This document shows positions 9,092 to 17,608 of a stretch of DNA of 64,000 nt, piece after piece. The translations under genes were made by a program, and so were the position numbers. The notes beneath the pieces were generated by a model, which saw nothing but the letters and a program-made list of their open reading frames with translations, did no database searches and was not told the DNA's origin. Source of the stretch: Pseudomonas chlororaphis (GTDB taxonomy: Bacteria; Pseudomonadota; Gammaproteobacteria; Pseudomonadales; Pseudomonadaceae); NCBI RefSeq assembly GCF_000783395.1, contig NZ_JSFK01000027.1:16883-80882 (forward strand), in the 5' to 3' direction. Within the stretch, counting starts at the first letter, position 1. The number at the start of each line of letters is the position of its first letter.

Positions 9092-9135
9092 CCGTTGTTT
9101 GCCCTCTAGTCCTGACAGAAACGGCCGATAAGCCT

Positions 9136-9163
9136 TTGTCGCCAGCGCAACGGCTGGCGACAA
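9136..9163. repeat. Short perfect inverted repeat
   Basis: TTGTCGCCAGC and GCTGGCGACAA flank a 6-base loop just upstream of the gene at 9191. No T-run follows, so it is either a weak terminator for the hydrolase gene or a leader structure of the next one. Confidence 0.5.
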
Positions 9164-9190
9164 GCAGGGCTTGGACAGGATCTCGCCGTT

Positions 9191-9982
9191 ATGACTGATA
9201 CCCAGACTTCACCCGACACCACCGCTGAAAAAGACGCACCGCCAGCGGTCGAGCTGCCGTGGGCGGATGTCCACGTCGAGCACCACAAGATGCTCCGCCT
9301 GGCCCCGCTGCAAACCGACCGCAACACCGGCGGCCGCCCCTTGCGCTTCGTCGAGTTCGGCTATGCCGAGCGCAGCAGCAAAGAAAAAAGCCTGATGCGC
9401 ATGGCAATCAAGCTGCCGAGTCAACGCGTTCGCAAAGAGCAGAATCATCTTGATGTGTGGGTCGATCACACCACCAAGCGGGTGAGTTTCGGCCCGGACA
9501 GCGGTTTGCAGATCGAACCGTTGAACCGTGGCATCGGCCGTTTCATGGCCGCACAAGGCATCAACTGGGCGAAAAAACGCTGGCCCGCCTACACCGTCGA
9601 CGGCATGGACTTGAACAACAAGGACGCGCTGAACGAAGACACGCGTCTGCGTCGCGATCACTTTTTGCGCGTGCATGGTTTTGATGTGGTGTACGCCGAT
9701 GCCCAGCATTTGAAGGGCAGCATCAAGGATGTGCAGGTCGGTGATCTGCTCGGTGACTGGAACAGCGAAAAGCTGCAGATCGTCGAGATTCTTGAAGCGG
9801 CGCAAATGCTTCAACAGGCCGAACAGAATCTGGCCGAGCAGGAACTGAAGCTGAAGAAGCAGGACGAGAAGGTCAGCAAATTCAAGCGTGAAGATGCTGG
9901 GCTGCGTTTCACCATTACCTGTCTAGTGGCGTTTGCGGTGTTTCAGGCGGGGTTGTTGATCTGGATTGCCACGCACCGCTGA
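9191..9982 (+). CDS. Tail-anchored coiled-coil protein of unknown function
   Basis: 263 residues, family not recognised. The first 190 residues are soluble and basic, with no motif I know. Residues of about 195-235 are rich in Q, E and K in a heptad-like pattern (QMLQQAEQNLAEQELKLKKQ) and probably form a coiled coil. Residues of about 238-258 are a single hydrophobic helix at the extreme C-terminus, followed by THR. This arrangement predicts a tail-anchored inner-membrane protein with its bulk in the cytoplasm. It stands between a secreted hydrolase and prmB, with no obvious functional link. Confidence 0.8.
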   Translation: MTDTQTSPDTTAEKDAPPAVELPWADVHVEHHKMLRLAPLQTDRNTGGRPLRFVEFGYAERSSKEKSLMRMAIKLPSQRVRKEQNHLDVWVDHTTKRVSFGPDSGLQIEPLNRGIGRFMAAQGINWAKKRWPAYTVDGMDLNNKDALNEDTRLRRDHFLRVHGFDVVYADAQHLKGSIKDVQVGDLLGDWNSEKLQIVEILEAAQMLQQAEQNLAEQELKLKKQDEKVSKFKREDAGLRFTITCLVAFAVFQAGLLIWIATHR

Positions 9983-10053
9983 TGGCTTGAGACCGCGTCG
10001 CGGCCATTCGCGAGCAGGCTCGCTCCCACCTTGGAATGCATTTCCCTGTGCTT

Positions 10054-10084
10054 GATCGTTCCCACGCAGAGCGTGGGAACGATC
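10054..10084. repeat. GATCGTTCCCACGC palindromic repeat next to a REP half
   Basis: Perfect hairpin GATCGTTCCCACGC-agaGCGTGGGAACGATC, a second kind of Pseudomonas palindromic repeat. A single REP arm (TTCGCGAGCAGGCTCGCTCCCACC, about 10009-10030) lies just left of it. Both sit between the convergent 9191 gene and prmB. Confidence 0.8.
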
Positions 10085-10090
10085 GGCCGA

Positions 10091-10999
10091 TTAGACGCGG
10101 GAAGCGAACAAGGGCTGATGATCGCGGCACTGCTCCGCTGTCAGCATGAACACGCCATGCCCGCCGCGCTCGAATTCCAGCCAGGCGAAATCGACTTCCG
10201 GGTACAGTGCGTCAACGTGCACCTGGCTGTTGCCCACTTCGACAATCAGCAAGCCCTTCTCGGTCAGGTGATCCGCCGCTTCGGCGAGCATGCGTCGAAC
10301 CAGGTTCAGCCCATCATCGCCACACGCCAGACCCAGCTCCGGTTCATGCTGATATTCGTCCGGCATGTCAGCGAAATCTTCCGCATCCACGTAAGGCGGG
10401 TTCGACACGATCAGGTCGAAGCGCTGACCCGGCAAACCATCGAAACCATCACCCTGAACGGTATAGACGCGCTCATCAACGCCATGGCGCTCGATATTCT
10501 GGTTGGCCACTTCCAGCGCTTCGAACGACAGATCCGCCAGCACCACTTCGGCGTTCTGGAACTCGTAGGCGCAGGCGATACCGATGCAACCGGAACCAGT
10601 GCAAAGGTCGAGAATGCGCGCAGGTTCGGTGCCGATCCACGGGGCGAAGCGGTTTTCGATCAGCTCACCGATTGGCGAACGCGGGATCAATACGCGCTCA
10701 TCGACGATAAACGACATGCCGCAGAACCACGCTTCACCCAACAGGTAAGCAGTGGGAATGCGCTCTTCGATACGGCGCTTGAGCAGGCGTTGCAGGTTGA
10801 CCAGTTCGTCGTCTTCCAGCGCGCAATCGAGATAGCTGTCGGCGATTTCCCATGGCAGGTGCAATGCACCGAGCACCAGTTGCCGGGCTTCGTCCCAGGC
10901 ATTGTCGGTGCCATGGCCGAAAAACAGATCCTCCCCATGGAAGCGGCTGACGGCCCAACGGATATGGTCACGCAGGGTACGAAGTCGGGAAGTGATCAC
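10091..10999 (-). CDS. prmB: Ribosomal protein L3 glutamine methyltransferase
   Basis: 302 residues. Methylates the glutamine of uL3 with S-adenosylmethionine. The SAM-binding motif DLCTGSGCIGIACA and the catalytic NPPYVDAED of the HemK/PrmB family are present. PrmB rather than PrmC is chosen because of the N-terminal RDHIRWAVSRFHG region typical of PrmB and the neighbourhood (folE, Smr, aroC). The start codon is GTG (complement of 10997-10999). Confidence 0.93.
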   Translation of the reverse strand: MITSRLRTLRDHIRWAVSRFHGEDLFFGHGTDNAWDEARQLVLGALHLPWEIADSYLDCALEDDELVNLQRLLKRRIEERIPTAYLLGEAWFCGMSFIVDERVLIPRSPIGELIENRFAPWIGTEPARILDLCTGSGCIGIACAYEFQNAEVVLADLSFEALEVANQNIERHGVDERVYTVQGDGFDGLPGQRFDLIVSNPPYVDAEDFADMPDEYQHEPELGLACGDDGLNLVRRMLAEAADHLTEKGLLIVEVGNSQVHVDALYPEVDFAWLEFERGGHGVFMLTAEQCRDHQPLFASRV

Positions 11000-11238
11000 A
11001 GCGCAGAACTCCAGAAAAAACGACTGGCGATTCTACCAGCCAAAACGCGCCACGACGACGCAGGAAAATCATCCGGACGACGGTAGGAGTTTTCTGTTTT
11101 TTTCATCAGGTCTTGAACAGAACGTGTAACTTGACAAGGCTGCAGGCCAATAACGACGGTGCCTACGATGGTAGCGATTCACAGAACCGCTCAGCCAGAG
11201 GACAATGTCGCAAAAGCCCCACCCCAAGGAGCCCCAGA

Positions 11239-11829
11239 ATGTCCGTTCCAAAAACGATGTTTCAACTCAGCGGTCGCGGTTACGCAGCGGCCACACTGAG
11301 CCATGCCACCGTGGTCATCATCGATGCCCAGAAAGAGTATCTCAGTGGCCCGCTGGCCCTGAGCGGCATGGACGCGGCCGTCGCGAACATCAAACAAGTG
11401 GTTGCCGCAGCCCGTGCAGCCGGTCGGCCGATCGTGCACGTGCGTCATCTCGGCACCGTCGGAGGCCTGTTCGACCCGCAGGGCGAACGCGGCGAATTCA
11501 TCCCGGGCCTGGAGCCGCAGGGTGATGAAACCATCATCGGCAAATTGCTGCCGAGTGCGTTCCATGGCACCGAGTTGCTCGATCGTCTGCAAAACCTTGG
11601 CTCGCTGGACTTGATTGTCTGCGGCTTCATGAGTCATTCCAGCGTCAGCACCACTGTGCGTGCGGCGAAGAATCTGGGTTTCCGCTGCACGCTGGTGGAA
11701 GACGCCTGCGCCACCCGCGATCTGCCATTCAAGGGCCGCGTGCTCAGCGCCGCGGTGGTGCAGGAAGCCGAAATGGCGATCATGGCGGACAACTTCGCCA
11801 CCCTCGCGCTGACTCAAGACCTGATCTGA
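11239..11829 (+). CDS. Isochorismatase-fold hydrolase lacking the usual catalytic Cys
   Basis: 196 residues. Start ATG at 11239 with AAGGAG upstream. The fold is clear: Asp in VVIIDAQKEYL, Lys-containing IIGKLLPSAF, and the GF-M-x-H motif. In typical cysteine hydrolases of this fold the nucleophile follows as GFMTHxCV; here the motif reads GFMSHSSVSTT, with Ser where Cys is expected. It may therefore act as an isochorismatase-like enzyme without covalent catalysis, use Ser, or be inactive. A GC-rich inverted repeat TGAGCGGC..GCCGCTCA follows the stop codon. Confidence 0.85.
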   Translation: MSVPKTMFQLSGRGYAAATLSHATVVIIDAQKEYLSGPLALSGMDAAVANIKQVVAAARAAGRPIVHVRHLGTVGGLFDPQGERGEFIPGLEPQGDETIIGKLLPSAFHGTELLDRLQNLGSLDLIVCGFMSHSSVSTTVRAAKNLGFRCTLVEDACATRDLPFKGRVLSAAVVQEAEMAIMADNFATLALTQDLI

Positions 11830-11959
11830 TCTGCTCTGATGAGCGGCTCACGGCGCCGCTCATCCGCAAAGTCCTCTCATTTGCCGCAAATGCCATAGCC
11901 TCAGGAACAACCCGGTCAACTCCCGGTCGAAGGGCCGATACCCATTGAGGAAGGTCGGA

Positions 11960-12280
11960 ATGAAGTTATCCGATGGATTTGACGCACGCCGCTTGCGGCC
12001 CAAAGGCCAAAGCAACTGGCGTTTTCGATTCGGCGCGGCGATCGCGGCCATTCTGGCCACGTTCGGCGTGCTGCTGGCGATGGCCGGGGCCGCGAGCCTG
12101 CTTGGGCGCCCGCCAGCGCTCGGTGACTTGAACGCTACGCCGATGGGCTCGGCAATCATTCTGGCGGTCGGTTTGCTCTTTCTGTATTTCGGTGTCGCCC
12201 TGTGGCGGCGCTGCCGCCGTCGCGCACGGCAATCGCGGGAATTGAACATGTCCCCGCACCTGATGAAAAAACACGACTGA
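11960..12280 (+). CDS. Small two-helix membrane protein, unknown function
   Basis: 106 residues. Start ATG at 11960 after GAGGAAGG. Two hydrophobic helices (about residues 26-49 and 64-84) are separated by a short loop, with a very basic stretch (RRCRRRARQSR) after the second, predicting both termini in the cytoplasm. Family not recognised. It lies alone between the isochorismatase-fold gene and the Smr gene, with its own likely terminator. Confidence 0.75.
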   Translation: MKLSDGFDARRLRPKGQSNWRFRFGAAIAAILATFGVLLAMAGAASLLGRPPALGDLNATPMGSAIILAVGLLFLYFGVALWRRCRRRARQSRELNMSPHLMKKHD

Positions 12281-12284
12281 ATCA

Positions 12285-12316
12285 CCGGCCTGGCTTTTTG
12301 CCGGGCCGTTTTGTTT
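12285..12316 (+). terminator. Probable intrinsic terminator
   Basis: Stem GGCCTGGC / GCCGGGCC with a TTTTT loop, followed by GTTTTGTTT, immediately after the small membrane protein gene. Confidence 0.55.
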
Positions 12317-12354
12317 CGACTTGGGTAAACTGGCCGCCCTTCGCGGAGGCTGAC

Positions 12355-12912
12355 ATGCAAGACGACGATTTTTCCCTGTTCAAAAGTGCGATCCAAGGCG
12401 TCAAGCCGATCAAGCACGACCGCGCCGACACCGGCAAACCCAAGGCTGACCGCGCACAGATCGCCAAGCTGCGCCAGTCCGCCACCGTACGCACCGACAC
12501 CGCTACCGTTGATGGCCTGTCCGATCAGTTTGTGATTGATGTCGGCCCGGAAGACGAGCTGATGTGGTCCCGTGACGGCGTGCAGGAAAGTCAGATGCGC
12601 AAGCTCAAGGTCGGCCAGATTCCGTTCGAAGGCAGCCTCGATTTGCACGGCATGAGCGTGGAAAAAGCCCGCGAAACGCTCTGGGCGTTTCTCGCCGAAG
12701 CGACCAAATTCGAAATCCGCTGCGTGCGCGTCACCCACGGCAAGGCTGTGCGCCTGGACGGCAAGCGGCCGATGATCAAAAGCCACGTCAACACCTGGCT
12801 GCGCCAGCACGCACAAGTGCTTGGTTTTTGCTCGTGCCAGGCCAAGCACGGTGGTGCCGGCGCGGTTTATGTGATGCTCAAACGCACCATGATGGAAGGC
12901 CGCGACGAATAA
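12355..12912 (+). CDS. Smr domain protein (putative endonuclease)
   Basis: 185 residues. The C-terminal half is an Smr domain: LDLHGMSVEKARETLWAFL near residue 100, then VTHGKAVRLDGKRPMIKSHV and the final AKHGGAGAVYVMLKR. The N-terminal 80 residues are charged and linker-like. Stand-alone Smr proteins are structure-specific nicking nucleases in some bacteria; here the function is inferred from the domain only. Start ATG at 12355 preceded by GCGGAGG. Located directly upstream of folE, 77 bases away. Confidence 0.88.
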   Translation: MQDDDFSLFKSAIQGVKPIKHDRADTGKPKADRAQIAKLRQSATVRTDTATVDGLSDQFVIDVGPEDELMWSRDGVQESQMRKLKVGQIPFEGSLDLHGMSVEKARETLWAFLAEATKFEIRCVRVTHGKAVRLDGKRPMIKSHVNTWLRQHAQVLGFCSCQAKHGGAGAVYVMLKRTMMEGRDE

Positions 12913-12989
12913 TCCCGTTACACCGAACTTGCAGGGTTGTGTCCGCCACCGTACCCTTGCCCTTTGCGAAAATCCCCACAGGTAGTTTC

Positions 12990-13535
12990 ATGTCCCTGGA
13001 ACAGAATTACACCGCGATTCTCGGCCAATTGGGCGAGGACGTGTCCCGCGAGGGCCTGCTCGACACGCCAAAGCGTGCCGCCAAAGCCATGCAGTACCTC
13101 TGCCGCGGTTATGAACAGACGCTCGAAGAGGTCACCAACGGTGCCCTGTTCAGCTCCGACAACAGCGAAATGGTGCTGGTCAAGGACATCGAGTTGTACT
13201 CGTTGTGCGAACACCACCTGCTGCCGTTCATCGGCAAGGCACACGTCGCGTATATCCCGAGCGGCAAAGTGCTGGGCCTGTCGAAGGTCGCGCGGATCGT
13301 CGACATGTACGCCCGTCGCCTGCAGATCCAGGAAAACCTCAGCCGCCAGATCGCCGATGCAGTGATGCAAGTGACCGGCGCGCTGGGCGTGGCCGTGGTG
13401 ATTGAGGCCAAGCACATGTGCATGATGATGCGCGGTGTCGAGAAGCAGAATTCGTCGATGATCACCTCCGTGATGCTCGGCGAGTTCCGCGAAAACGCCG
13501 CGACCCGCAGCGAGTTTCTCAGCCTGATCAAGTAA
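12990..13535 (+). CDS. folE: GTP cyclohydrolase I
   Basis: 181 residues, type I GTP cyclohydrolase. Makes 7,8-dihydroneopterin triphosphate from GTP, the first step to folate and tetrahydropterins. Zinc ligands are visible in SLCEHHLLPF and in the C-terminal AKHMCMMMRGVEKQ, and HVAYIPSGKVLGLSK is the conserved active-site strand. Pseudomonads often have two FolE paralogs, so this may be a second copy. A strong terminator follows at once. Confidence 0.95.
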   Translation: MSLEQNYTAILGQLGEDVSREGLLDTPKRAAKAMQYLCRGYEQTLEEVTNGALFSSDNSEMVLVKDIELYSLCEHHLLPFIGKAHVAYIPSGKVLGLSKVARIVDMYARRLQIQENLSRQIADAVMQVTGALGVAVVIEAKHMCMMMRGVEKQNSSMITSVMLGEFRENAATRSEFLSLIK

Positions 13536-13546
13536 CACGCAGCACG

Positions 13547-13578
13547 AAAAAAACCGGCATTCATCGCCGGTTTTTTTT
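13547..13578 (+). terminator. Terminator after folE
   Basis: AAAACCGGC-attcatc-GCCGGTTTTTTTT hairpin with a T-run, 12 bases after the folE stop codon. Confidence 0.9.
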
Positions 13579-13638
13579 CGCCCGGGAAAAATCGGGTAAG
13601 CTGCGCGCCTTTCTCAATATGCACCGTGAGGCTTCAAC

Positions 13639-14010
13639 GTGTTCGTCAAAGCGCTTCGTGTCGGCCTCGGCCAACTGGTTATCTTCATCGACTTCATCAC
13701 CCGTCCGGGCAAGAAAAAACGTCCCGCTGCTGCTCAGGCCCAGGTCGATACGGCAGCGAAGGATCTGACCCTGTACCAGTTCCACGCCTGCCCGTTCTGC
13801 GTGAAAACCCGTCGTACGCTGCGTCGCCTGAATGTGCCGGTGGCGCTGAAGGATGCGAAAAACAATGAGCAGGATCGTCAGACGCTGCTGGACCAAGGTG
13901 GCCGGATCAAAGTGCCTTGCCTGCGGATTGAAGAGAATGGCCAGACGACGTGGATGTATGAGTCCAAGGTGATTATTGATTATCTGGATAAGCGGTTTGC
14001 TGCTGTCTGA
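13639..14010 (+). CDS. Membrane-anchored glutaredoxin
   Basis: 123 residues. An N-terminal hydrophobic helix (residues 6-21, ALRVGLGQLVIFIDFI) precedes a basic linker and a glutaredoxin domain from residue 42. The redox motif is C51-P-F-C54, and the cis-proline region reads KVPCL. The helix would tether the domain to the inner membrane, with the Grx part in the cytoplasm by the positive-inside rule. The start codon is GTG at 13639. It likely reduces disulfides or glutathione mixed disulfides; the partner is unknown. Confidence 0.88.
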   Translation: MFVKALRVGLGQLVIFIDFITRPGKKKRPAAAQAQVDTAAKDLTLYQFHACPFCVKTRRTLRRLNVPVALKDAKNNEQDRQTLLDQGGRIKVPCLRIEENGQTTWMYESKVIIDYLDKRFAAV

Positions 14011-14030
14011 GATTATGTGGTGATGCTGAT

Positions 14031-14114
14031 GGCCTAATCGCTGGCAGGCCAGCTCCCACAGGTTTTGTGAACGCCACAGATCACTGTGGGAGCTGGCTTG
14101 CCAGCGATTAGGCC
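14031..14114. repeat. REP pair (GGGAGCTGGCTTGCCAGCG type)
   Basis: Inverted arms GGCCTAATCGCTGGCAGGCC..CCCACA and TGTGGGAGCTGGCTTGCCAG..TTAGGCC around a 25-base spacer. Confidence 0.87.
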
Positions 14115-14142
14115 CTCTCAGCCACCGCAAATCCCAGTCAAA

Positions 14143-14171
14143 AATAAACCGGCCCTTGAGCCGGTTTATTT
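14143..14171. terminator. Bidirectional terminator between glutaredoxin and aminotransferase genes
   Basis: AAATAAACCGG-cccttgag-CCGGTTTATTT is symmetric, with A-rich and T-rich flanks, so it can end transcription from both convergent genes. Confidence 0.75.
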
Positions 14172-14175
14172 GTTT

Positions 14176-15342
14176 TCAGGCCGCTTTCTCTAGCTGCGCC
14201 CGACGTACCACCGCCGCCAGTCGCTTCAAACCTTCATCCAGCCTCGCCGGATCGATATGGCTGAAATTCAAGCGCAAATGCCCATGATGGTTATCCGGCT
14301 CCGGAAAGAACGGCTCCCCCGGCATAAACGCCACATCATTGGCCAACGCCTCATCGAGCAACGTTCGTGTATCCAGCGGTTGCTTCAACGTCAGCCAGAA
14401 AAACAGCCCGCCCTGCGGCATGTTCCAATCCGCCAGATCAGAAAAATGCGTTTCCAGCGCCGCTTGAAAGGCATCGCGCCGCTGCCGATAGAACCCACGC
14501 AATTCGCTCAAGTGCTGCTGATACTTCTCCGTGCCGATCCATTGCAGCGCCTGCCACTGACCGATGCGGTTGGTGTGCAGATCCGCCGATTGCTTGAGCT
14601 TGAGCAGGTGCGGGAACAGATCGGGACTGGCGATCAGGTAGCCGACACGTAAACCAGGCAGCAGGGTTTTCGACACAGTGCCGGTGTAGATCCAACTGGA
14701 TTTCTTCAGGCGCCCGGCAATCGGTTTGGCGCTACCGCCATCGAAAGTCAGTTCACGGTAAGGCTCATCTTCGATCAGCGTGACGCCAAACTCGTCGAGC
14801 AAAATCGCTACTGCTGCACGCTTTTCTTCGCTGTAGCGCACGGCAGACGGGTTCTGGAACGTAGGAATCAGGTAGATAAACGCCGGGCGATGTTGTTCCA
14901 GACGCTCGCGCAACTGCGCCAGGTTCGGGCCGTCAGACTCCTGCGGCACGGTCAGGCAATCGGCGCCGAACAGCTGAAAGATTTGCAGCGCAGCGAGATA
15001 CGTCGGCGCCTCCAGCAAAATTTCCGTGCCCTTGTCGATGTACAACTTGGCCGCCAGATCGAGGGTTTGCTGGGAACCGCTGACCACCAGCACCTGACTA
15101 GCCTCGCACTCCAAGCCCAGCGCCCTCGCCTCCGCTGCCAAAGCTTCGCGCAACGCCGGTTCGCCTTCGCTCATGCCGTATTGGCCGAGCGACAGCGGCA
15201 TGTCGGCCCACTCGACCTTGGGCAACATGGCTTCGGCCGGCAAACCGCCAGCGAACGACATCACCTGCGGGCGTTGGGCGGCGGCGAGAATTTCACGGAT
15301 CAAAGAACTTTTAAGGCGTGAGACACGTTTGGAAAAAGCCAT
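14176..15342 (-). CDS. PLP-dependent aminotransferase, LysN/MocR-like fold-type I
   Basis: 388 residues from the ATG at 15342 (MAFSKRVSRLKSSLIREIL); the frame is open 13 codons further. The PLP lysine lies in GTVSKTLLPGLRVGY, with PTFQNPSAV and EDEPYRELTF as the conserved substrate/cofactor segments, and LRLNFS carrying the C-terminal Arg that binds the substrate carboxylate. This set is typical of 2-aminoadipate or multi-substrate aminotransferases related to MocR C-terminal domains. It has no DNA-binding N-terminus. It diverges from a MarR regulator 82 bases away, which probably controls it. Confidence 0.88.
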   Translation of the reverse strand: MAFSKRVSRLKSSLIREILAAAQRPQVMSFAGGLPAEAMLPKVEWADMPLSLGQYGMSEGEPALREALAAEARALGLECEASQVLVVSGSQQTLDLAAKLYIDKGTEILLEAPTYLAALQIFQLFGADCLTVPQESDGPNLAQLRERLEQHRPAFIYLIPTFQNPSAVRYSEEKRAAVAILLDEFGVTLIEDEPYRELTFDGGSAKPIAGRLKKSSWIYTGTVSKTLLPGLRVGYLIASPDLFPHLLKLKQSADLHTNRIGQWQALQWIGTEKYQQHLSELRGFYRQRRDAFQAALETHFSDLADWNMPQGGLFFWLTLKQPLDTRTLLDEALANDVAFMPGEPFFPEPDNHHGHLRLNFSHIDPARLDEGLKRLAAVVRRAQLEKAA

Positions 15343-15424
15343 GGCGGTCACCGGTAGCAAGGGATGCGAAAAATGAGTCAAACTGGTTGACTGAAATTAC
15401 GACAGCTTGAGCGAGTACGTCAAC

Positions 15425-15871
15425 ATGCTTGACCTTAAAAACCCTGCAAGCCAACAACAGGCGATGGAAGCGTTTTTTTTCGGCTATCAGGCGTTCACCG
15501 CCAAGGCTGATGAAATGCTGGAACGCCGTGGCCTGTCGCGGGTGCATCAGCGCATTGTGTTTTTCATCGCGCGTTATCCGAATTTGAGCGTGAAGGAATT
15601 GCTGGGGTTGCTCGGGGTGAGCAAACAGGCGTTGAACATGCCATTGCGGCAGTTGCAGGAAATGCATCTGGTGGACAGCGTGGCGTCGGAGGCCGACAAG
15701 CGTAAACGCCTGCTGGAGTTGACGGCGGAAGGCGCGAAGTTTGAACAGGCGCTGCGCCGTGAGCAGGTGAAATTGCTGGAGCGGGTGTTTGCCGAGGCTG
15801 GGGAAGCGGCGGTGAATGGGTGGTTGGCGGTGAATATGGCGTTGGGGAACAGTCAGACTCATCTCGATTGA
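15425..15871 (+). CDS. MarR-type transcriptional regulator
   Basis: 148 residues. Winged helix-turn-helix with helices LSVKELLGLLGVSKQALNMPLRQL (recognition region about residues 55-80) and the wing SEADKRKRLLELT. The ATG at 15425 is preferred; an in-frame TTG lies 6 codons upstream. Its likely target is the divergent aminotransferase promoter in the 82-base gap. The ligand is not predictable. Confidence 0.85.
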   Translation: MLDLKNPASQQQAMEAFFFGYQAFTAKADEMLERRGLSRVHQRIVFFIARYPNLSVKELLGLLGVSKQALNMPLRQLQEMHLVDSVASEADKRKRLLELTAEGAKFEQALRREQVKLLERVFAEAGEAAVNGWLAVNMALGNSQTHLD

Positions 15872-15884
15872 CTATTCGGGCCTC

Positions 15885-15957
15885 ATCGCTGGCAAGCCAG
15901 CTCCCACAATGATCTGTGGTTGTCCACAAAACCTGTGAGAGCTGGCTTGCCAGCGAT
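15885..15957. repeat. REP pair (GGGAGCTGGCTTGCCAGCG type)
   Basis: ATCGCTGGCAAGCCAGCTCC at the left and GAGCTGGCTTGCCAGCGAT at the right. This is the last REP before a REP-free stretch of about 17 kb. Confidence 0.87.
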
Positions 15958-16020
15958 GGGGTCCTCAAAGTGATATATCGCTATCGACGGAACTTTCGTA
16001 AACAAAATCAAAAACAATAT

Positions 16021-16048
16021 TTGCTTTATTTGTACACAAAAGCATAAT
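16021..16048 (+). promoter_or_regulatory. Putative promoter with embedded TTGTACACAA operator
   Basis: The perfect palindrome TTGTACACAA at 16030-16039 lies between a possible -35 (TTGCTT, 16021-16026) and -10 (CATAAT) spaced by 16 bases, a repressor geometry. The same palindrome occurs at 30527-30536 (uraH) and, as TTGTATACAA, at 30733-30742 (puuE). It has the form of GntR-family (FadR subfamily) sites. It lies about 130 bases before the AzgA-type permease gene. Confidence 0.55.
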
Positions 16049-16169
16049 CCACAGCGTGCGAGTTCCTGACCGCATGGTCAACAAATTCGCGTATGCCTCA
16101 AAGGGCCGCTGCCACCCCTCATGGGTCCGGCCCTGGAAATAACAATAAAACTCTTGAGGAGTACTCGCT

Positions 16170-17519
16170 GTGGAAAGCCGCAAATCCGAAGCATCGACGC
16201 TGGACCTCTCGCCGCCATTACGCAGTGGCTTGCTGGAACGTCTGTTCAAACTCAGCTTGCATGGCACCACGGTGAAGACCGAGCTGATTGCCGGTCTGAC
16301 AACCTTCATCACCATGGCCTACATCATCTTCGTCAACCCGAACATCATGGCCGATGCCGGGATCGATCACGGTGCAGCGTTCGTCGCCACCTGTATCGCC
16401 GCTGCGCTGGGCTGCCTGTTGATGGGCCTGTACGCCAACTGGCCGGTGGGTCTGGCGCCGGGCATGGGCCTTAACGCGTTCTTCACTTACACCGTGGTCG
16501 GCACCATGGGCTACAACTGGGAAACTGCGCTGGGTGCGGTATTCGTCTCCGGTGTGCTGTTCATGATCCTGACTTTTTCGCGGATTCGTGAGTGGCTGCT
16601 CAACAGCATTCCGGTCAGCCTGCGCTTTGCGATGGGGGCTGGCGTTGGTTTGTTCCTCGGCCTCATCGGTTTGAAAACTGCAGGCATCGTCGTCGATAGC
16701 CCGGCCACGCTGATCAAACTCGGCTCCCTGCGTGAACCGGGCCCACTGCTCGCGGCCATCTGCTTCCTGATGATCGCCATCCTCAGCTACCACCGCGTGT
16801 TCGGCGCGATCCTCATCAGCATCATCACCGTGACTCTGGCCGGTTGGGGCCTGGGCATCGTGCATTACGAAGGAATCATGTCGACCCCGCCGAGCCTGGC
16901 GCCGACCTTCATGGCGATGAACGTGGCCGGCGTGTTCAACGTCAGCATGATCAGCGTGGTGCTGGCCTTCCTCTTTGTGCACATGTTCGACACCGCTGGC
17001 ACGCTGATGGGCGTTGCCCAGCGCGCCAATCTGGTCAACGCTGACGGCCGCATCGAGAACCTCTCCCGGGCGATGAAAGCCGACAGTGCATCCAGCGTCT
17101 TCGGCGCCGTGGTCGGTGTCCCGCCAGTAACAAGCTATGTGGAAAGTGCTGCCGGTGTGGCCGCTGGTGGTCGGACTGGTCTTACCGCAGTCACCGTAGG
17201 TGTGCTATTTATAGCGGCGATGTTTTTCGCACCGCTGGCCGGCATGATTCCCGCTTACGCCACCGCCGGTGCACTGATCTACGTTGCGATGCTGATGATG
17301 GGCGGCATGGCCCACATCGAATGGGATGAAGCCACTGACGCCATCCCGGCCATCGTTACCGCGATCATGATGCCGCTGACCTTCTCGGTCGCCGACGGCA
17401 TCGCGCTGGGTTTCATTACCTACGTCGCGTTGAAGGCCGGCACCGGTAAATACAAAGAGATTTCCGTCAGCCTGTGGGTGCTCTGCGCGATCTTCATCGC
17501 CAAGTTCATCTTCCTGTAA
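16170..17519 (+). CDS. NCS2/AzgA-type purine permease
   Basis: 449 residues with about 12-14 hydrophobic helices. The AzgA-like subgroup of NCS2 imports adenine, guanine or hypoxanthine with protons. Family segments visible: GLTTFITMAYIIFVNPNIM near residue 43, GLAPGMGLNAFFTYTV near residue 93, and the late GVPPVTSYVESAAGVAAGGRTGL with the substrate-binding region. The start codon is GTG at 16170 with GAGGAG 6 bases upstream. Its upstream region carries the same palindrome as the urate genes, which agrees with a role in purine supply to that pathway. A likely terminator follows. Confidence 0.92.
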   Translation: MESRKSEASTLDLSPPLRSGLLERLFKLSLHGTTVKTELIAGLTTFITMAYIIFVNPNIMADAGIDHGAAFVATCIAAALGCLLMGLYANWPVGLAPGMGLNAFFTYTVVGTMGYNWETALGAVFVSGVLFMILTFSRIREWLLNSIPVSLRFAMGAGVGLFLGLIGLKTAGIVVDSPATLIKLGSLREPGPLLAAICFLMIAILSYHRVFGAILISIITVTLAGWGLGIVHYEGIMSTPPSLAPTFMAMNVAGVFNVSMISVVLAFLFVHMFDTAGTLMGVAQRANLVNADGRIENLSRAMKADSASSVFGAVVGVPPVTSYVESAAGVAAGGRTGLTAVTVGVLFIAAMFFAPLAGMIPAYATAGALIYVAMLMMGGMAHIEWDEATDAIPAIVTAIMMPLTFSVADGIALGFITYVALKAGTGKYKEISVSLWVLCAIFIAKFIFL

Positions 17520-17546
17520 GCGCTACGCGGTTCAGGTTTCAAAACA

Positions 17547-17572
17547 GCCTCACCCTTGCCGGTGGGGCTTTT
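17547..17572 (+). terminator. Terminator after the AzgA-type permease gene
   Basis: GCCTCACC-cttgcc-GGTGGGGC stem followed by TTTTGC, 28 bases after the stop codon. Confidence 0.65.
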
Positions 17573-17608
17573 GCACATTCTTGAGTACAACAAAAAAGGA
17601 GGAAAGTG

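Noticed and set aside
15407..15424. TTG start adding six residues to the MarR regulator
   Set aside because: The downstream ATG gives the family length; no good ribosome-binding site supports the TTG.
15960..16169. Possible purine riboswitch ahead of the AzgA-type permease gene
   Set aside because: I could not find the conserved three-way-junction core; the palindrome in the promoter explains regulation better.
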